A stretch of DNA of 64,000 nt from Kitasatospora humi (GCF_020907985.1 NZ_JAJJPA010000029.1:20348-84347); one strand, 5' to 3'. Counted from the stretch's first letter, positions 8,719-17,636 are shown. Numbers and translations: made by a program. Notes: a model not told the origin generated them from the sequence alone.

Positions 8719-9498
8719 GTGAAGATCGCACTGCTGGACTCCGGAATCGGGCTGCTGCCCGCCACTGCCGCCATTCGTGAGCTTCGCCCTGACGCCGACC
8801 TGGTGATCACCAACGACCCGGAAGGCATGCCCTGGGGCCTGCGCACGTCGGAGGACCTGACGGAGCACGCGCTGTTGTGCGCCCGCGCGGCCGCCGCGCT
8901 CGAGCCCGATGCGCTGGTGGTCGCCTGCAACACCGCCTCGGTGCACGCGCTGGACGCCCTGCGCGCCGAACTGGAGCCGCGGATTCCGGTGATCGGGACG
9001 GTCCCGGCGATCAAGCCGGCCGCCGCGTCCGGCGGCGCGGTGGCGATCTGGGCCACCCCCGCGACCACCGGCAGCGCCTACCAGCGCGGCCTGATCGCCG
9101 AGTTCGGCGGCACCGCGGACATCACCGAGGTGCCCTGCCCCGGGCTGGCGGACGCGGTCGAGACGGCCGACGAGGCCGCCATGGACCGGACGATCGCCGC
9201 CGCCGCCGCGCTCACCCCGGTCGGCACCACCACCCTGGTGCTCGGCTGCACCCACTACGAGCTGGTCGCCGACCGGATCCGCACCGCGCTGGCCGGCATC
9301 GCCGTGCCCGACCTGGTGATGCACGGCTCGGCCGCCGCGGTGGCCGCCCAGACCCTTCGCCGGCTGCCGGCCGAGACGCTGGCCGGCACCGGCGGCGGCA
9401 CCCTGACGGTGCTGCGCAGCGGTCGTCCCGGCACCCTGCCGGCCGCGGCCGCCGCCTACCCCGAGGGACGGGCGCTCCTCGCCGTCCCGGTGCGCTGA
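8719..9498 (+). CDS. aspartate/glutamate racemase family protein
   Basis: This 259-aa protein starts at GTG 8719, divergent from the glycosyltransferase gene. It has the Asp/Glu racemase fold with both cysteine loops: VVACNTAS (first half) and LVLGCTHYEL (second half). The DSGIGLLP N-terminus is that of MurI-type glutamate racemases. Such enzymes make D-glutamate for peptidoglycan or racemise related acids by a cofactor-independent two-base mechanism. The usual second serine of the MurI DSGxGG motif is altered. This could be the main murI or a paralogue, and the window cannot decide, so no symbol is given. Confidence 0.82.
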   Translation: MKIALLDSGIGLLPATAAIRELRPDADLVITNDPEGMPWGLRTSEDLTEHALLCARAAAALEPDALVVACNTASVHALDALRAELEPRIPVIGTVPAIKPAAASGGAVAIWATPATTGSAYQRGLIAEFGGTADITEVPCPGLADAVETADEAAMDRTIAAAAALTPVGTTTLVLGCTHYELVADRIRTALAGIAVPDLVMHGSAAAVAAQTLRRLPAETLAGTGGGTLTVLRSGRPGTLPAAAAAYPEGRALLAVPVR

Positions 9499-9572
9499 CC
9501 CAGCGGCCGGGCGCGGGCGCCTACCCGCAGGGGTGCGCGCCGGTGCTTGGCTCGCAGGCGGGCGGCGGGCGC

Positions 9573-10577
9573 CTACATGCCGCGCCAGCGCCTGACGGCC
9601 GGTTGCAGCCCCGACAGCACCGCCTCGAAGTGCTCCCGGGGACAGCTGGTGTCCACCGACAACCGGCTCACCCGCAGCGCCTCCCTGGGCAGCCGCCGAC
9701 TCAGCCGATGGTCGGTCAGGAACGCCGCGCGGTAGCCCAGCTCGGACAGCACCCGGGCGGCCCGCGGCTCGTGCCCACCACCCGGATAGGCGAACGCGGT
9801 GGGCGCCGCGCCCAGCCAGGCCGTCAGCTCCCGGTGCGCGCTGCGCAGCTCGGTCGCCACCGTCTCGTCGTCGCACCGGCCCAGCTCCGGCGCCCCCAGG
9901 CTCTGGCTGCCGACCGCCACCCGCCCCGCCAGCAGTCGCCGCAGGTCCTGCGGGGTCAGGCGCTGGCGGCGCGGGGCCTGCGCGGTCGCGCTGATCCGCA
10001 GTTCGTGCAGGCTGCGCCGGCGGTCCGGGTCCGGCAGTGCGGCCAACTGCTCCAGCCGGCTGTACCGGGCGTCCGGCGCCAGCGCCCGGGCCTGGCCGCG
10101 GTGGGCCAGCAGGAAGACCGCCTCGTCACGCCAGGACGGCCGGTCGGTGCCGACCAGCTCGGTCACCACGAAGGCCACCGCCGGCAGTCCGCGGGCGGCC
10201 AGGGCGGGCAGGGCGTGCTCCAGCACGCTCCGGTCGGCGTCGTCGAAGGTGATCAGCACGCTGCGCGGCGGCAGCGGCCGCCCGACCGCCACCGCCTGCT
10301 CCAGGGCCGGCAGCGAGATCGGCACGGCGACCTGACAGATCCGGTCCAGCTGGGCGCCGAAGGCCCGCTGGTCGGTGACCCGGCTGTAGGCGAGCACGGC
10401 CAGCCGGCGGGCGGCGTGCGCGCGGAACAGCGGATGGGCGGGGGAGTGGCGCAGCCAGTGCACCAGGCGGTCGGCGGCCGGCACGCCGGTGCGGGCGGGC
10501 GCGGGCAGCGGCATGAGCGCGCTGCCACGCGGCGCGGAGGACGTCAGGTCCGGAGTGGTGGTGTCCGATCGCGGCAC
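9573..10577 (-). CDS. polysaccharide deacetylase-fold (NodB-like) protein lacking metal-binding histidines
   Basis: The 334-aa protein has the NodB homology fold: LITFDDADRS carries the TFDD motif, and TAFAYPGGGHEP corresponds to motif 3. NodB-type enzymes remove acetyl groups from chitin, peptidoglycan or other polysaccharides with a metal bound by an Asp and two His in H(S/T)xxH. Here that motif reads GSQSLGAPEL, with Gln and Ala in place of both histidines. Metal binding is therefore probably lost, and the protein may be a binding or regulatory paralogue. There is no clear signal peptide, and the first 20 residues are polar. It is the neighbour of the DhaM-like gene, which ends 112 bp upstream. 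Confidence 0.75.
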   Translation of the reverse strand: MPRSDTTTPDLTSSAPRGSALMPLPAPARTGVPAADRLVHWLRHSPAHPLFRAHAARRLAVLAYSRVTDQRAFGAQLDRICQVAVPISLPALEQAVAVGRPLPPRSVLITFDDADRSVLEHALPALAARGLPAVAFVVTELVGTDRPSWRDEAVFLLAHRGQARALAPDARYSRLEQLAALPDPDRRRSLHELRISATAQAPRRQRLTPQDLRRLLAGRVAVGSQSLGAPELGRCDDETVATELRSAHRELTAWLGAAPTAFAYPGGGHEPRAARVLSELGYRAAFLTDHRLSRRLPREALRVSRLSVDTSCPREHFEAVLSGLQPAVRRWRGM

Positions 10578-10688
10578 GTTGCTCCCCAGGCGAGGCCGGG
10601 CTGACCCGGCGGGTGATCCCTCGACGCAGTGCTGACTCCTGCGCCTCGCGGATGGTTGTACGCGCCGGGGCGGACATTTTCGGCAGTC

Positions 10689-11204
10689 TCAGACCTTGCG
10701 CTGCCGGTACATCTCCTCGGCCGCGTCGACCACCGCCGCGAGGTCGCCGCCGGCCGAGGCCGTGGCGACCGCCGCGACCGCACCCTCCACGAACGGCGCG
10801 TTGGCGAACCGCACCGGGAAGGGCAGCCCGTGCTCGTCCGCCCGGGCCAGCAGCGCCAGCACCGTGCGCACCGCCCCGGGGAGGTCGGCCAGCACCGCCA
10901 CCCCGTGCCCCTGGTCCACCCGGCGGGCCGCGGCGGCGATCAGCAGCGCGCTGCTGCCCAGCCCGTCGCCCGGCTGCCCGCCGGTGGCGACCACCGCTGA
11001 CGGGTCGTCGGTGCGGGTCAGCGCGCGGGCCAGGTCGGCGGTCTCCTGGGCCAGCTCGCGGCTGTGCGAGACCAGCACCACGCCGACCCGGCCCAGGGCC
11101 GCCGAGCGGATCGGGGCCTGGCTCGGCACCCGGGTCGCCGACGGCGCCTCCCCGATCGGGATCACGTCCGCACCGGCCCCGCCTCGCGGGGAGATCTGCC
11201 CCAT
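10689..11204 (-). CDS. DhaM-like PTS EIIA-Man domain protein
   Basis: The 171-aa product is read from ATG 11202-11204, which has GGGAG 5 nt upstream; the longer open frame has no SD or family similarity. After about 35 variable residues comes an EIIA-mannose/DhaM domain: VGVVLVSHSRELAQ contains the phosphorylatable histidine, followed by DGLGSS and NAPFVEGAVAA. DhaM relays phosphate from PTS EI/HPr to dihydroxyacetone kinase DhaK-DhaL. The DhaK and DhaL genes are not in the window. The HPr and EI-like extensions found in the E. coli DhaM are absent. Enzyme I is encoded at 61284-62954, so the PTS chain needed is present in this genome. Confidence 0.82.
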   Translation of the reverse strand: MGQISPRGGAGADVIPIGEAPSATRVPSQAPIRSAALGRVGVVLVSHSRELAQETADLARALTRTDDPSAVVATGGQPGDGLGSSALLIAAAARRVDQGHGVAVLADLPGAVRTVLALLARADEHGLPFPVRFANAPFVEGAVAAVATASAGGDLAAVVDAAEEMYRQRKV

Positions 11205-11389
11205 CGGCTGCTCCCAGTTCTGCCGCGTCCAGTTCCGCCGCGTCTGCCGACCAGTTATGCCAGGGCCACTCTCCCAAACCGGACCCGCCCGATCCCGCGC
11301 CCGCGCCGGAGCGCCGGGAATCCGCACGCCGGCCGGTGATCGGCCGATACCCTGGCGGTCCTGAACACCGCGCGGGAGGAGCATCACCA

Positions 11390-11659
11390 GTGGCAACGGA
11401 AACGGGTAGCGGCGCGACCGCGGCGGGTACCGGGGCCGTCGCCCCGTCCGCCAAGCCCAAGTTGGACACCACGGGCGCGGAGTGGCTCTCCGCCAGGCAG
11501 GAGGACGGCTCGCCGGGCGACGTGCAGATCGCCTTCGTGGACGGCTACATCGCGATGCGGGACGGGCGGTTCCCGGACGGCCCGGTGCTGGTCTTCACCC
11601 AGGCGGAGTGGGACGCCTTCGTGCTCGGCGCCCGGGACGGCGAGTTCGACCTGGACTGA
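11390..11659 (+). CDS. DUF397 domain-containing small protein
   Basis: This 89-aa protein starts at GTG 11390 with GGAGG upstream. After an Ala/Gly-rich lead the core reads EWLSARQ, VQIAFVDGYIAMRDGR and PVLVFTQAEWDAFVLGARDGEFD. This is the actinobacterial DUF397 pattern, in which a short beta-sheet protein ends in a helix with the WxxF motif. DUF397 proteins are usually paired with XRE-type regulators in Streptomyces and act as partner or antagonist proteins. No XRE gene is adjacent here, so this is an orphan copy. It is divergent from the DhaM-like gene. Confidence 0.85.
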   Translation: MATETGSGATAAGTGAVAPSAKPKLDTTGAEWLSARQEDGSPGDVQIAFVDGYIAMRDGRFPDGPVLVFTQAEWDAFVLGARDGEFDLD

Positions 11660-11766
11660 CCCCGGTTGGCCCGGGCCGGCTGAGGTGGGCCCGGGCCGGC
11701 TGACACCCCGTCAGTCGGCCTGCGGCAGCCGCCGGTCCGGGCAGGTGCGTCCGGCGGTCGGCTGAC

Positions 11767-11850
11767 CCCGAGCGGGCGAGACGGGTGCCCGAGCCGCTGA
11801 AACGGGTGCCCGAGCGGGCGAGACAGTTGCCCGAGCGGGCGAGACGAGCA
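11767..11850. repeat. 4 x 21-bp tandem repeat
   Basis: Four consecutive 21-bp units start at 11767, 11788, 11809 and 11830. Each begins CCCGAGC and most continue GGGCGAGAC. The period is exactly two helical turns (or seven codons), with no intervening spacer. Confidence 0.85.
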
Positions 11851-11879
11851 GGCGCCCGGCTCCTGGTGGGTGGGACAGG

Positions 11880-11924
11880 CAGACGCCGTGCCGACCGCCC
11901 CCACGCGGTCGTGCACGGCGTCTG
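11880..11924. other. 19-bp hairpin of unknown role
   Basis: Positions 11880-11898 pair with 11905-11924, leaving one unpaired base and a 6-nt loop (ccccac). The outer 12 bp (cagacgccgtgc/gcacggcgtctg) are perfect. It lies 220 bp after the DUF397 stop and may be a terminator or a structured RNA. Confidence 0.5.
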
Positions 11925-12420
11925 CTGTGCGGCCCGGTTCGCGATACCGGGCGTTCTCCCGCGGTTCCCCGGGTCGGCTGCGCGCGCAGCCGACCGTCGC
12001 CGGGAGGTGGCGGCGGGGCAGAGCCCGGGGCCGCCGGTGCTCGGGATCCGAACGCCCCCACGCGTCGGTGTCCCGGGCGTGGTCCGCAGGTGCGACGGAG
12101 TCGGGGAACCCACGAACCAGGCTTTGGGTGAAGGGTGCTTCAGGTGAATGGTGTGCTGAACTTGCAGCCTTCGCACGACGATGTGCCATAGCGGGGGGAC
12201 GTGGGCGCACGCGAATGCGCCACAGCAGGCCACCCCCACATGGACAGGTCCACAGCAGCTGCCGTACATCGCGACCGTAGCCCGGACGGTTGCTCAGCGT
12301 CAACATTCGTCTCGGAGCGTGGAGCCAACCCATGGGTGAACCGTCTTCGAACGTGGTTCGAACAAGCCGGTTCGGCCCGCCCGGTGCAGCGCGCGCCGAG
12401 CGGGCACGTACCATGGCGGC

Positions 12421-12915
12421 ATGTCTTTTCTCCGCCGACGTTCCGGCACCCCCGCGGGCCCGGACTTCGACGTGCTCGCCATGGACCCGGGTGACTGGCC
12501 GGGGCTCTTCGGTGCCGCGGTGATGTCCGGCCCGGACGGTTCCTGCCAGGGGATCTTCCTGCGCTACGACCTGTTCGGCGGCCGCGGTCCCGCGATGTTC
12601 ATCGGCAACCTGCCGGAGGGCTCGCCGGCCCGGGACACCCCCGACGGCGTCCCGTTCGAGGTCAGACAGCTGCTCGCGGCGCTGGAGGTCGAGGAGCCGG
12701 TGGACTTCGTCTCGGCGGAGGACTTCCCGGTGATGCTCCGGGACGACCTGCTGATCGTGAAGAAGATCAAGGTCTCCGAGGAGCGGGTGTTCTGCGCCCA
12801 GTTCGACCGCAGCGACCAGGTGCAGGTCACCATCGCCTCCTGGGACCGCCCGATCGCGGACGATCTGTACCAGCTGCTCAAGCCGCTGCCGGCAGATCTC
12901 TTCCAGCAGGGCTGA
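12421..12915 (+). CDS. conserved-looking hypothetical protein
   Basis: This 164-aa protein starts at ATG 12421 (MSFLRRRSGTPAGPDFDVLAMDPGDWPGLF). It is soluble, with no signal peptide or membrane segment, and has a regular alternation of strands and acidic helices (VRQLLAALEVEEPVDFVSAEDF, DDLLIVKKIKVSEERVFCAQF). The codon use matches the neighbours. I do not recognise the family. It is a single gene with its own 5' region, followed 142 bp later by the acyl-CoA dehydrogenase gene on the same strand. No function can be assigned. Confidence 0.75.
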   Translation: MSFLRRRSGTPAGPDFDVLAMDPGDWPGLFGAAVMSGPDGSCQGIFLRYDLFGGRGPAMFIGNLPEGSPARDTPDGVPFEVRQLLAALEVEEPVDFVSAEDFPVMLRDDLLIVKKIKVSEERVFCAQFDRSDQVQVTIASWDRPIADDLYQLLKPLPADLFQQG

Positions 12916-13057
12916 CGGCGGGGACGAGTCGGGGTCGGGGGGCCGCTGCGCGCCTTTCGGCCATTCCGCACGCCCCCGTCATGCGTACGCCCACCACCGC
13001 GCGGCGCGCCCCCGGGTCGGTCGTCGCGCCCCAGCCGGCCCCCGGAGGCAGCGAGCG

Positions 13058-14233
13058 ATGACCAACCCCCAGACCGACACCCGCCCCCCGGCCACCCTGC
13101 CGGTGACGCTCCACGGACTGCCGCGGGTGGTCGACCTGCTGGCGGCCCGCGCGGAGGAGCACGACCGGGACGCGACCTTCCCGTACCAGGGCGTCGAGGC
13201 GGTGCACGAGATAGGCCTGCTGACCTTGACGGTCGGTCAGCAGTACGGCGGTCCCGGGGCCGGCCTGGCCGAGGTCGTCGAGGTGCTGGCCGAACTCGGC
13301 CGCGGCGACGCCTCGGTGGCCCTGCTCGCCGCCAACACCCTGCTGCACCACGCCGAGCAGGCCCGCACCGGCGGGTGGCCGGATCCCGTCTACCGACGCC
13401 TGCTGGCCGAATCGCGCCGCGGCCCGGCCCTGCTGGCCGCGGTGGACGCCACCGCGGCACCGCTGATCGCCCGACCCGGTCCGCCAGGGGCGCTCCGGCC
13501 GAAGACCGGGGGAGGCTGGCGGCTCAGCGGCCGACTGGCCGGCTGCCCCGGCGCCGAAGCGCTGGCCTGGCTGGTGGTCCGGGCCCGCACCGCCGAGCCG
13601 CAGCCGCGCACCGGCACCTTCCTGGTCCGCGCCGACAGCCCCGGCCTGGAGGTCGACCCGGTCGGCGACCAGCTCGGGCTGCGCGCCGCCACCTGCCACC
13701 AACTGCTCTTCACCGAGGTGTCGGTGCCCGCCGAGCTGGTGACCGGAACGGGCCCGGACGACGCCGACTCCGCGACCACCACCGCCTGGCGGGAGCTGGC
13801 GCTGGCCGCCGTGCAGATCGGCGTGGGCCGGGCGGCCCGGGACTGGCTGGTCGGCTTCCTGAACCGGCGCACGCCGGACGGCTCCGCCGAGCCCCTGGGC
13901 GCGCTGCCGCGCTACCAGGCCGCACTGGGCGAGCTGGAGGGCGCGCTGATCGGCGCGGAGGAGATGGTGGCCGGGCTTGCCGGTCGGATCGACGCCGGTG
14001 ACCAGGCGGCAGTGGCCCGCAGCGGCCCGGCCCACCTGCTGGTCTGCCGCGCGGTGGTCGACGCCGTCCGGTCGGCCGTGGAGCTGACCGGCAGCACCGG
14101 CCTGAGCCGCCGTCAGCCGCTGGAACGCCAGCTGCGCGACGCGCTCAGCGGCCCGATGCACGGTCGCCCCCCGCAGACCGTGCTGGAGACCGCCGGGCGC
14201 GCCGCGCTGGACCGCGCACGGGCGCGCTCCTGA
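13058..14233 (+). CDS. acyl-CoA dehydrogenase family protein
   Basis: This 391-aa protein starts at ATG 13058 with GGAGG 9 nt upstream. It has the three-domain acyl-CoA dehydrogenase layout: an N-terminal helical part (YQGVEAVHEIGLLTLTVGQQYGGPG), a mid beta-barrel (TGTFLVRADSPGLEV) and a C-terminal helical bundle (AAVQIGVGRAARDWLVGFL). Such flavoenzymes oxidise acyl-CoA thioesters or, in divergent members, hydroxylate or desulfurise small molecules with reduced flavin. I could not place a clear catalytic glutamate, and the mid-domain resembles the divergent DszC/HpaB-like branch. Substrate unknown; a single gene. Confidence 0.8.
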   Translation: MTNPQTDTRPPATLPVTLHGLPRVVDLLAARAEEHDRDATFPYQGVEAVHEIGLLTLTVGQQYGGPGAGLAEVVEVLAELGRGDASVALLAANTLLHHAEQARTGGWPDPVYRRLLAESRRGPALLAAVDATAAPLIARPGPPGALRPKTGGGWRLSGRLAGCPGAEALAWLVVRARTAEPQPRTGTFLVRADSPGLEVDPVGDQLGLRAATCHQLLFTEVSVPAELVTGTGPDDADSATTTAWRELALAAVQIGVGRAARDWLVGFLNRRTPDGSAEPLGALPRYQAALGELEGALIGAEEMVAGLAGRIDAGDQAAVARSGPAHLLVCRAVVDAVRSAVELTGSTGLSRRQPLERQLRDALSGPMHGRPPQTVLETAGRAALDRARARS

Positions 14234-14242
14234 CCGGACCGG

Positions 14243-15376
14243 TCAGCGGGTCCCCACCGCGGCCCGGACCGCGCGCCGCGCCAGCGCCGCGTCGTCGTAC
14301 AGCCGGCGGATCATCAGCCGCTGCTCCTCACCGGCGCCCGGCACGTCGTAGATCCGCAGCTCGCGCATCAGCACCAGCACCAGGTTGACCAGGAACGCGT
14401 CCCGGGCCAGGGTGCCGCCGGACTGGGCCAGCTGGCTGATCTGCCGGCGGGCGGCGGTGTCCGCGGAGAGCACGCTCCACAGCACCGCCAGGTCGTAGCC
14501 CGGCAGGTACCAGCCGGCCTGCTCCCAGTCGAGCAGGACCGGGCCCGACGGCGCCAGCATGATGTTGCTCAGCAGGGCGTCGCCGTGGCAGAGCTGCCAG
14601 CCGGTGTGCGACAGGCCGTGCAGCAGTTGGCGCAGATCGCCGGCGTCCCGGTCGGTCAGCTGGCCGACCGAGTGGTAGCGGCCGATCTCGAACTGGTAGT
14701 CCAGCGGCTGCTGGAAGACGTCGGTCGGCGGGCGCCACAGGTTGAACGCCCGCACCGCGCCCAGTACGGCCCGCACCTCGCCCGGGGTCGGCGCGTCGGC
14801 CGGGTGCCGTTCGAGTGCCGCGATCCGGCCGGGGATCCGCTCGATCACCAGCACGCAGCGGTCGTGGTCGGCGGCCACCAGGCGGGGCATCCGGACCGGC
14901 GGGCGGTGCCGCACGAAGGCGCGGTAGACGGCGACCTCGCGGCGGAACCGCTCCACCAGGAGCGCCCGGTTGTCGCCCTGCACGGCCTGCGGGGAGAGGC
15001 ACTTGGCGACCACGGGGGTCCGCCCGATGAGCCCGGTGATCAGGATGTGCGCGGCGTCCTCGCGCAGCACCTGACGCGCCGAGAACGCGGGACATATCCG
15101 CGTGACGTGGGCCAGCGCGGACCGCACCGACGGCGCCGCCAGTGCGGCGTTGTCGACCCGGCCCCACCCCTCGGACACCGGAACGGACTGGGGCGTACGG
15201 GGGCGCAGCAGGCGCTCACCGGCGCGCGGGACGAATCCCGGTGCCTCGATGCGCCCCACTGGGCGGGCCGGGGGGAGTGCGGGCCTCAGTCCGGGCCGGC
15301 GCACCGTCCCGGCGGCCGGCGGCCGTGGCGCGGTGCCGACCCGGGACGCGGTGGGGGAAGTCGCTGAGGAGTACAT
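14243..15376 (-). CDS. aminoglycoside phosphotransferase/choline-kinase-fold protein
   Basis: The 377-aa protein from ATG 15374-15376 has a variable N-terminal 90 residues followed by an APH-type kinase domain. VVAKCLSP carries the ATP-binding lysine, WQLCHGDALLSNIMLAP is the Brenner catalytic loop (HGDxxxxN), and VLLDWEQAGWYLPGYDLAVLWSVL holds the metal-binding Asp. These enzymes phosphorylate small molecules such as aminoglycosides, choline or homoserine. Many streptomycete copies are not resistance genes. The start is uncertain: the nearest AAGGAAGG is far (about 17 nt), and a GTG near 15181 is possible. It is divergent from the NsdA-like regulator, with a shared 13-bp motif in front of both genes. 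Confidence 0.78.
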   Translation of the reverse strand: MYSSATSPTASRVGTAPRPPAAGTVRRPGLRPALPPARPVGRIEAPGFVPRAGERLLRPRTPQSVPVSEGWGRVDNAALAAPSVRSALAHVTRICPAFSARQVLREDAAHILITGLIGRTPVVAKCLSPQAVQGDNRALLVERFRREVAVYRAFVRHRPPVRMPRLVAADHDRCVLVIERIPGRIAALERHPADAPTPGEVRAVLGAVRAFNLWRPPTDVFQQPLDYQFEIGRYHSVGQLTDRDAGDLRQLLHGLSHTGWQLCHGDALLSNIMLAPSGPVLLDWEQAGWYLPGYDLAVLWSVLSADTAARRQISQLAQSGGTLARDAFLVNLVLVLMRELRIYDVPGAGEEQRLMIRRLYDDAALARRAVRAAVGTR

Positions 15377-15888
15377 GAGGGGGCGGATTTCCCTTCCTTG
15401 CCGATGGCATATGACAGCCAAGGCGGGGGCCCTGGCGAGGTCGACTGGCGGCGTACGCCGGGGCCACAGGGGAGTGTGCCGGCGCACCAAGGAGTGCGGA
15501 TCCGAGCGGTCGCCACCCGCGCTGGGTGGGGTGGGCGGGCGACCGCGCCGGGGCGGGCACCCGGGTCGACCCCGGCCGGCCGGACCGCTCGGCGCACCCT
15601 GGGGAAATGCGCCGGTCGGACCGGTCGGCCGGGAGCGGCGCCAGGCGCGCCACCCCTGTGCGCCACCCCTGCCCCCGGGCCGCCGAAGCGGTCCGCGGGC
15701 GACCCCGAGAGGCCGTGGGGCCCGCATTCCCGGGCCAGTTGACCCGGTGCGTGGTGGCGCATTCCTACCTGACACCCAGGGAGGGCTGGCTTGCCAGTTG
15801 GCGCGGCCTGGCGAAGCCTGGCGAATGCTCGCGTGGCACATGACAGCTCGTTAGGCTCGGCCTCAGCCGAGACCCTGGGGGCTTGAGA
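15377..15888. promoter_or_regulatory. divergent promoter region with a duplicated GGCAyATGACAGC motif
   Basis: The 512-bp spacer between the kinase-fold gene and the NsdA-like gene contains no supportable ORF. GGCATATGACAGC (15406-15418) lies 30 bp in front of the kinase-fold start. GGCACATGACAGC (15835-15847) lies 42 bp in front of the regulator start. The two copies match at 12 of 13 positions and are in the same orientation. Confidence 0.45.
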
Positions 15889-17355
15889 GTGGGCAAGGGA
15901 CCCAACACCCGACTCGCCGATCTGTTCGAACTGACCGGATGGTCCAAGGGTGAACTGGCTCGGCTGGTCAACCGGCGCGGTGCGGCGATCGGACAGCAGC
16001 AACTGTCCACCGACACCTCGCGGGTGCGGCGCTGGATCGAACGGGGCGAGGTCCCGCGCGATCCGGTACCGATGCTGTTGGCCGCCGTGTTCACCGAGCG
16101 ACTCGGCCGTGTCGTCTCCATCGAGGACCTCGGCCTGGCCCGGCGGCAGCGGACCACTGCGACCCCCGCACCCGGGGGCGCGACCCCTGAGCCGGATCGC
16201 ACGGCGGAGATCCTCACCGAGTACACCGGAATGGATCTCATGCTCAATCGACGCGGACACATCGAAGCGGGCCCGGAGTTGCCGGGCACCGGCGTCATCC
16301 CCGACTCGCTCTACTCCTGGCTCTCCGGAGCCTCCGTCGCCTGGGTCGCCGCGCGCCCCGGACCGCGGCAGCTGATCACCCCCACCGCCACCCGCCTGAT
16401 CGCCGACGTCTACGAACCCGGCCCAGCCGGACCGGAGGAGGTCGCGGCGCTGGAGCACTCCTACGAGGTGTTCCGGGCCTGGGACGCCGCACGCGGCGGC
16501 GGCCTGCAGCGCAAGGCCGTGATCGGCCAACTCAACGAGGTCGGCGGCCTGCTGACCCACCATCACCCGCCCGAGCTGGCCCGCCGGCTCTGGCTGGTGG
16601 CCGCCAACTTCGCGGTGCTGGCCGGCTGGATGTCGCACGACGTCGGTCTGGAGCGCACCGCCCAGCGGTACTTCGTGATCGCCGCCCAGGCCGCCAAGGA
16701 GGCCGGCGACCGCCCGCGGGCCGCTGAGGCGATCTCCCGCACCGCGCGCCAACTGCTGCACCACGGCCGGGGCGCCGAGGCGCTGGAGCTGATGCGGCTG
16801 GCCCGGACCGCCGGCGACGGCATGGCACCGCGCACCCGGGCGATGCTCAACACCGTGGAGGCCTGGGCCCAGGCCACCCTGGGCAACCGCGAGGAGGTGG
16901 CGCGGCTCCTCGGTGAGGCCGAGGAGTACTTCGTGCTCGACTCGGACGAGCCGCAGCCGGTCTGGATGCAGTCCTTCAACGAGTCCGAGCTGCACGGGAT
17001 GGAGTTCCTCGTCCACCGCACCCTGGCGGAGCACGACCCGCGCGCGGTGCGGCCGGCGCTCACCCACGCCGCGGCGGCGATGGGCCTGCGGGCCACCGAA
17101 GGGCAGGAGCGGTCCACCCTGCTCGACCTGGTGACGCTGGCCTCCGTGCAGTGGCTCGCCGGGGAGCCGGACGCGGCCCGGGAGACGGCCACCACCGCGC
17201 TGGCCAAGATCGGTGACACCTCGTCACGCCGCACCTGGGACCGGCTGCGCCAGATGTACCGGCTCTCCGAACGGTACGCGGGGGAGCGGCCGGTGGCCGA
17301 GCTGCGGGCACAGATCAGGGCGGCGGTTCCGCCGAGCCGCCGCCCTGCCGAATAG
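15889..17355 (+). CDS. NsdA-like TPR-domain regulatory protein
   Basis: This 488-aa protein starts at GTG 15889 with a GGGGG stretch upstream; a TTG two codons earlier is too close to it. The N-terminus contains LTGWSKGELARLVNRR and TDTSRVRRWIERGEVPRDPVP, a helix-turn-helix-like module. Helical TPR-type repeats follow over residues of about 180-460. This arrangement, including FRAWDAARGGGLQRKAVIGQLNEVGGLL and the DVGLERTAQRYFVIAAQAAKEAGD block, strongly recalls NsdA, a negative regulator of sporulation and antibiotic production in Streptomyces. It could be a paralogue rather than NsdA itself. It is probably cytosolic and DNA- or protein-binding. Confidence 0.78.
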   Translation: MGKGPNTRLADLFELTGWSKGELARLVNRRGAAIGQQQLSTDTSRVRRWIERGEVPRDPVPMLLAAVFTERLGRVVSIEDLGLARRQRTTATPAPGGATPEPDRTAEILTEYTGMDLMLNRRGHIEAGPELPGTGVIPDSLYSWLSGASVAWVAARPGPRQLITPTATRLIADVYEPGPAGPEEVAALEHSYEVFRAWDAARGGGLQRKAVIGQLNEVGGLLTHHHPPELARRLWLVAANFAVLAGWMSHDVGLERTAQRYFVIAAQAAKEAGDRPRAAEAISRTARQLLHHGRGAEALELMRLARTAGDGMAPRTRAMLNTVEAWAQATLGNREEVARLLGEAEEYFVLDSDEPQPVWMQSFNESELHGMEFLVHRTLAEHDPRAVRPALTHAAAAMGLRATEGQERSTLLDLVTLASVQWLAGEPDAARETATTALAKIGDTSSRRTWDRLRQMYRLSERYAGERPVAELRAQIRAAVPPSRRPAE

Positions 17356-17365
17356 CCCCCGGGCT

Positions 17366-17542
17366 TCAGAGACTGTCGACACCCGCGGTGTGCACCTGGT
17401 CCCAGGCCTCCTGGACGTAGCGCTCGCGCTCCACCAGGGACAGGGCCGGGAAGTACTCCTTCAGCCGCTCGACCACGACGTTCTCCGGCTCGTGGCACTC
17501 GTGCAGCAGGAACGCGGCCTTGTGAAGAATCTGCTTGTCCAT
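17366..17542 (-). CDS. small conserved-type hypothetical protein (58 aa)
   Basis: The product starts MDKQILHKAAFLLHECHEPE at ATG 17540-17542, with GGGAGG nine nucleotides upstream. The longer open frame is not supported. The small protein is all helical (ENVVVERLKEYFPALSLVERERYVQEAWDQ), acidic and soluble, and ends 11 bp from the converging NsdA-like gene. I do not recognise a named family. The clear ribosome-binding site and normal codon use argue that it is real. Confidence 0.75.
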   Translation of the reverse strand: MDKQILHKAAFLLHECHEPENVVVERLKEYFPALSLVERERYVQEAWDQVHTAGVDSL

Positions 17543-17636
17543 CGGAACGGTCCTCCCTTGGTGCAGGTCCGCCCTGTTGCCGACACTGCGGCCGACAGCA
17601 TATGTGCGCTGTTCGGCAAGCATTGCGCGGGGGCGC

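Larger units (their letters stand above)
11660..12420. other. 760-bp gap with tandem repeats and a long hairpin
   Basis: I could not support any coding region here; the open frames on both strands lack codon bias and family similarity. The gap contains a 4 x 21-bp tandem repeat (11767-11850) and a long hairpin (11880-11924). A less GC-rich stretch (about 12120-12350) is probably the promoter area of the gene at 12421. Confidence 0.5.

Noticed and set aside
11545..12414. 289-codon minus-strand frame in the long gap
   Set aside because: It covers the DUF397 gene in antisense and then low-complexity repeats; no start signal or recognisable domain.
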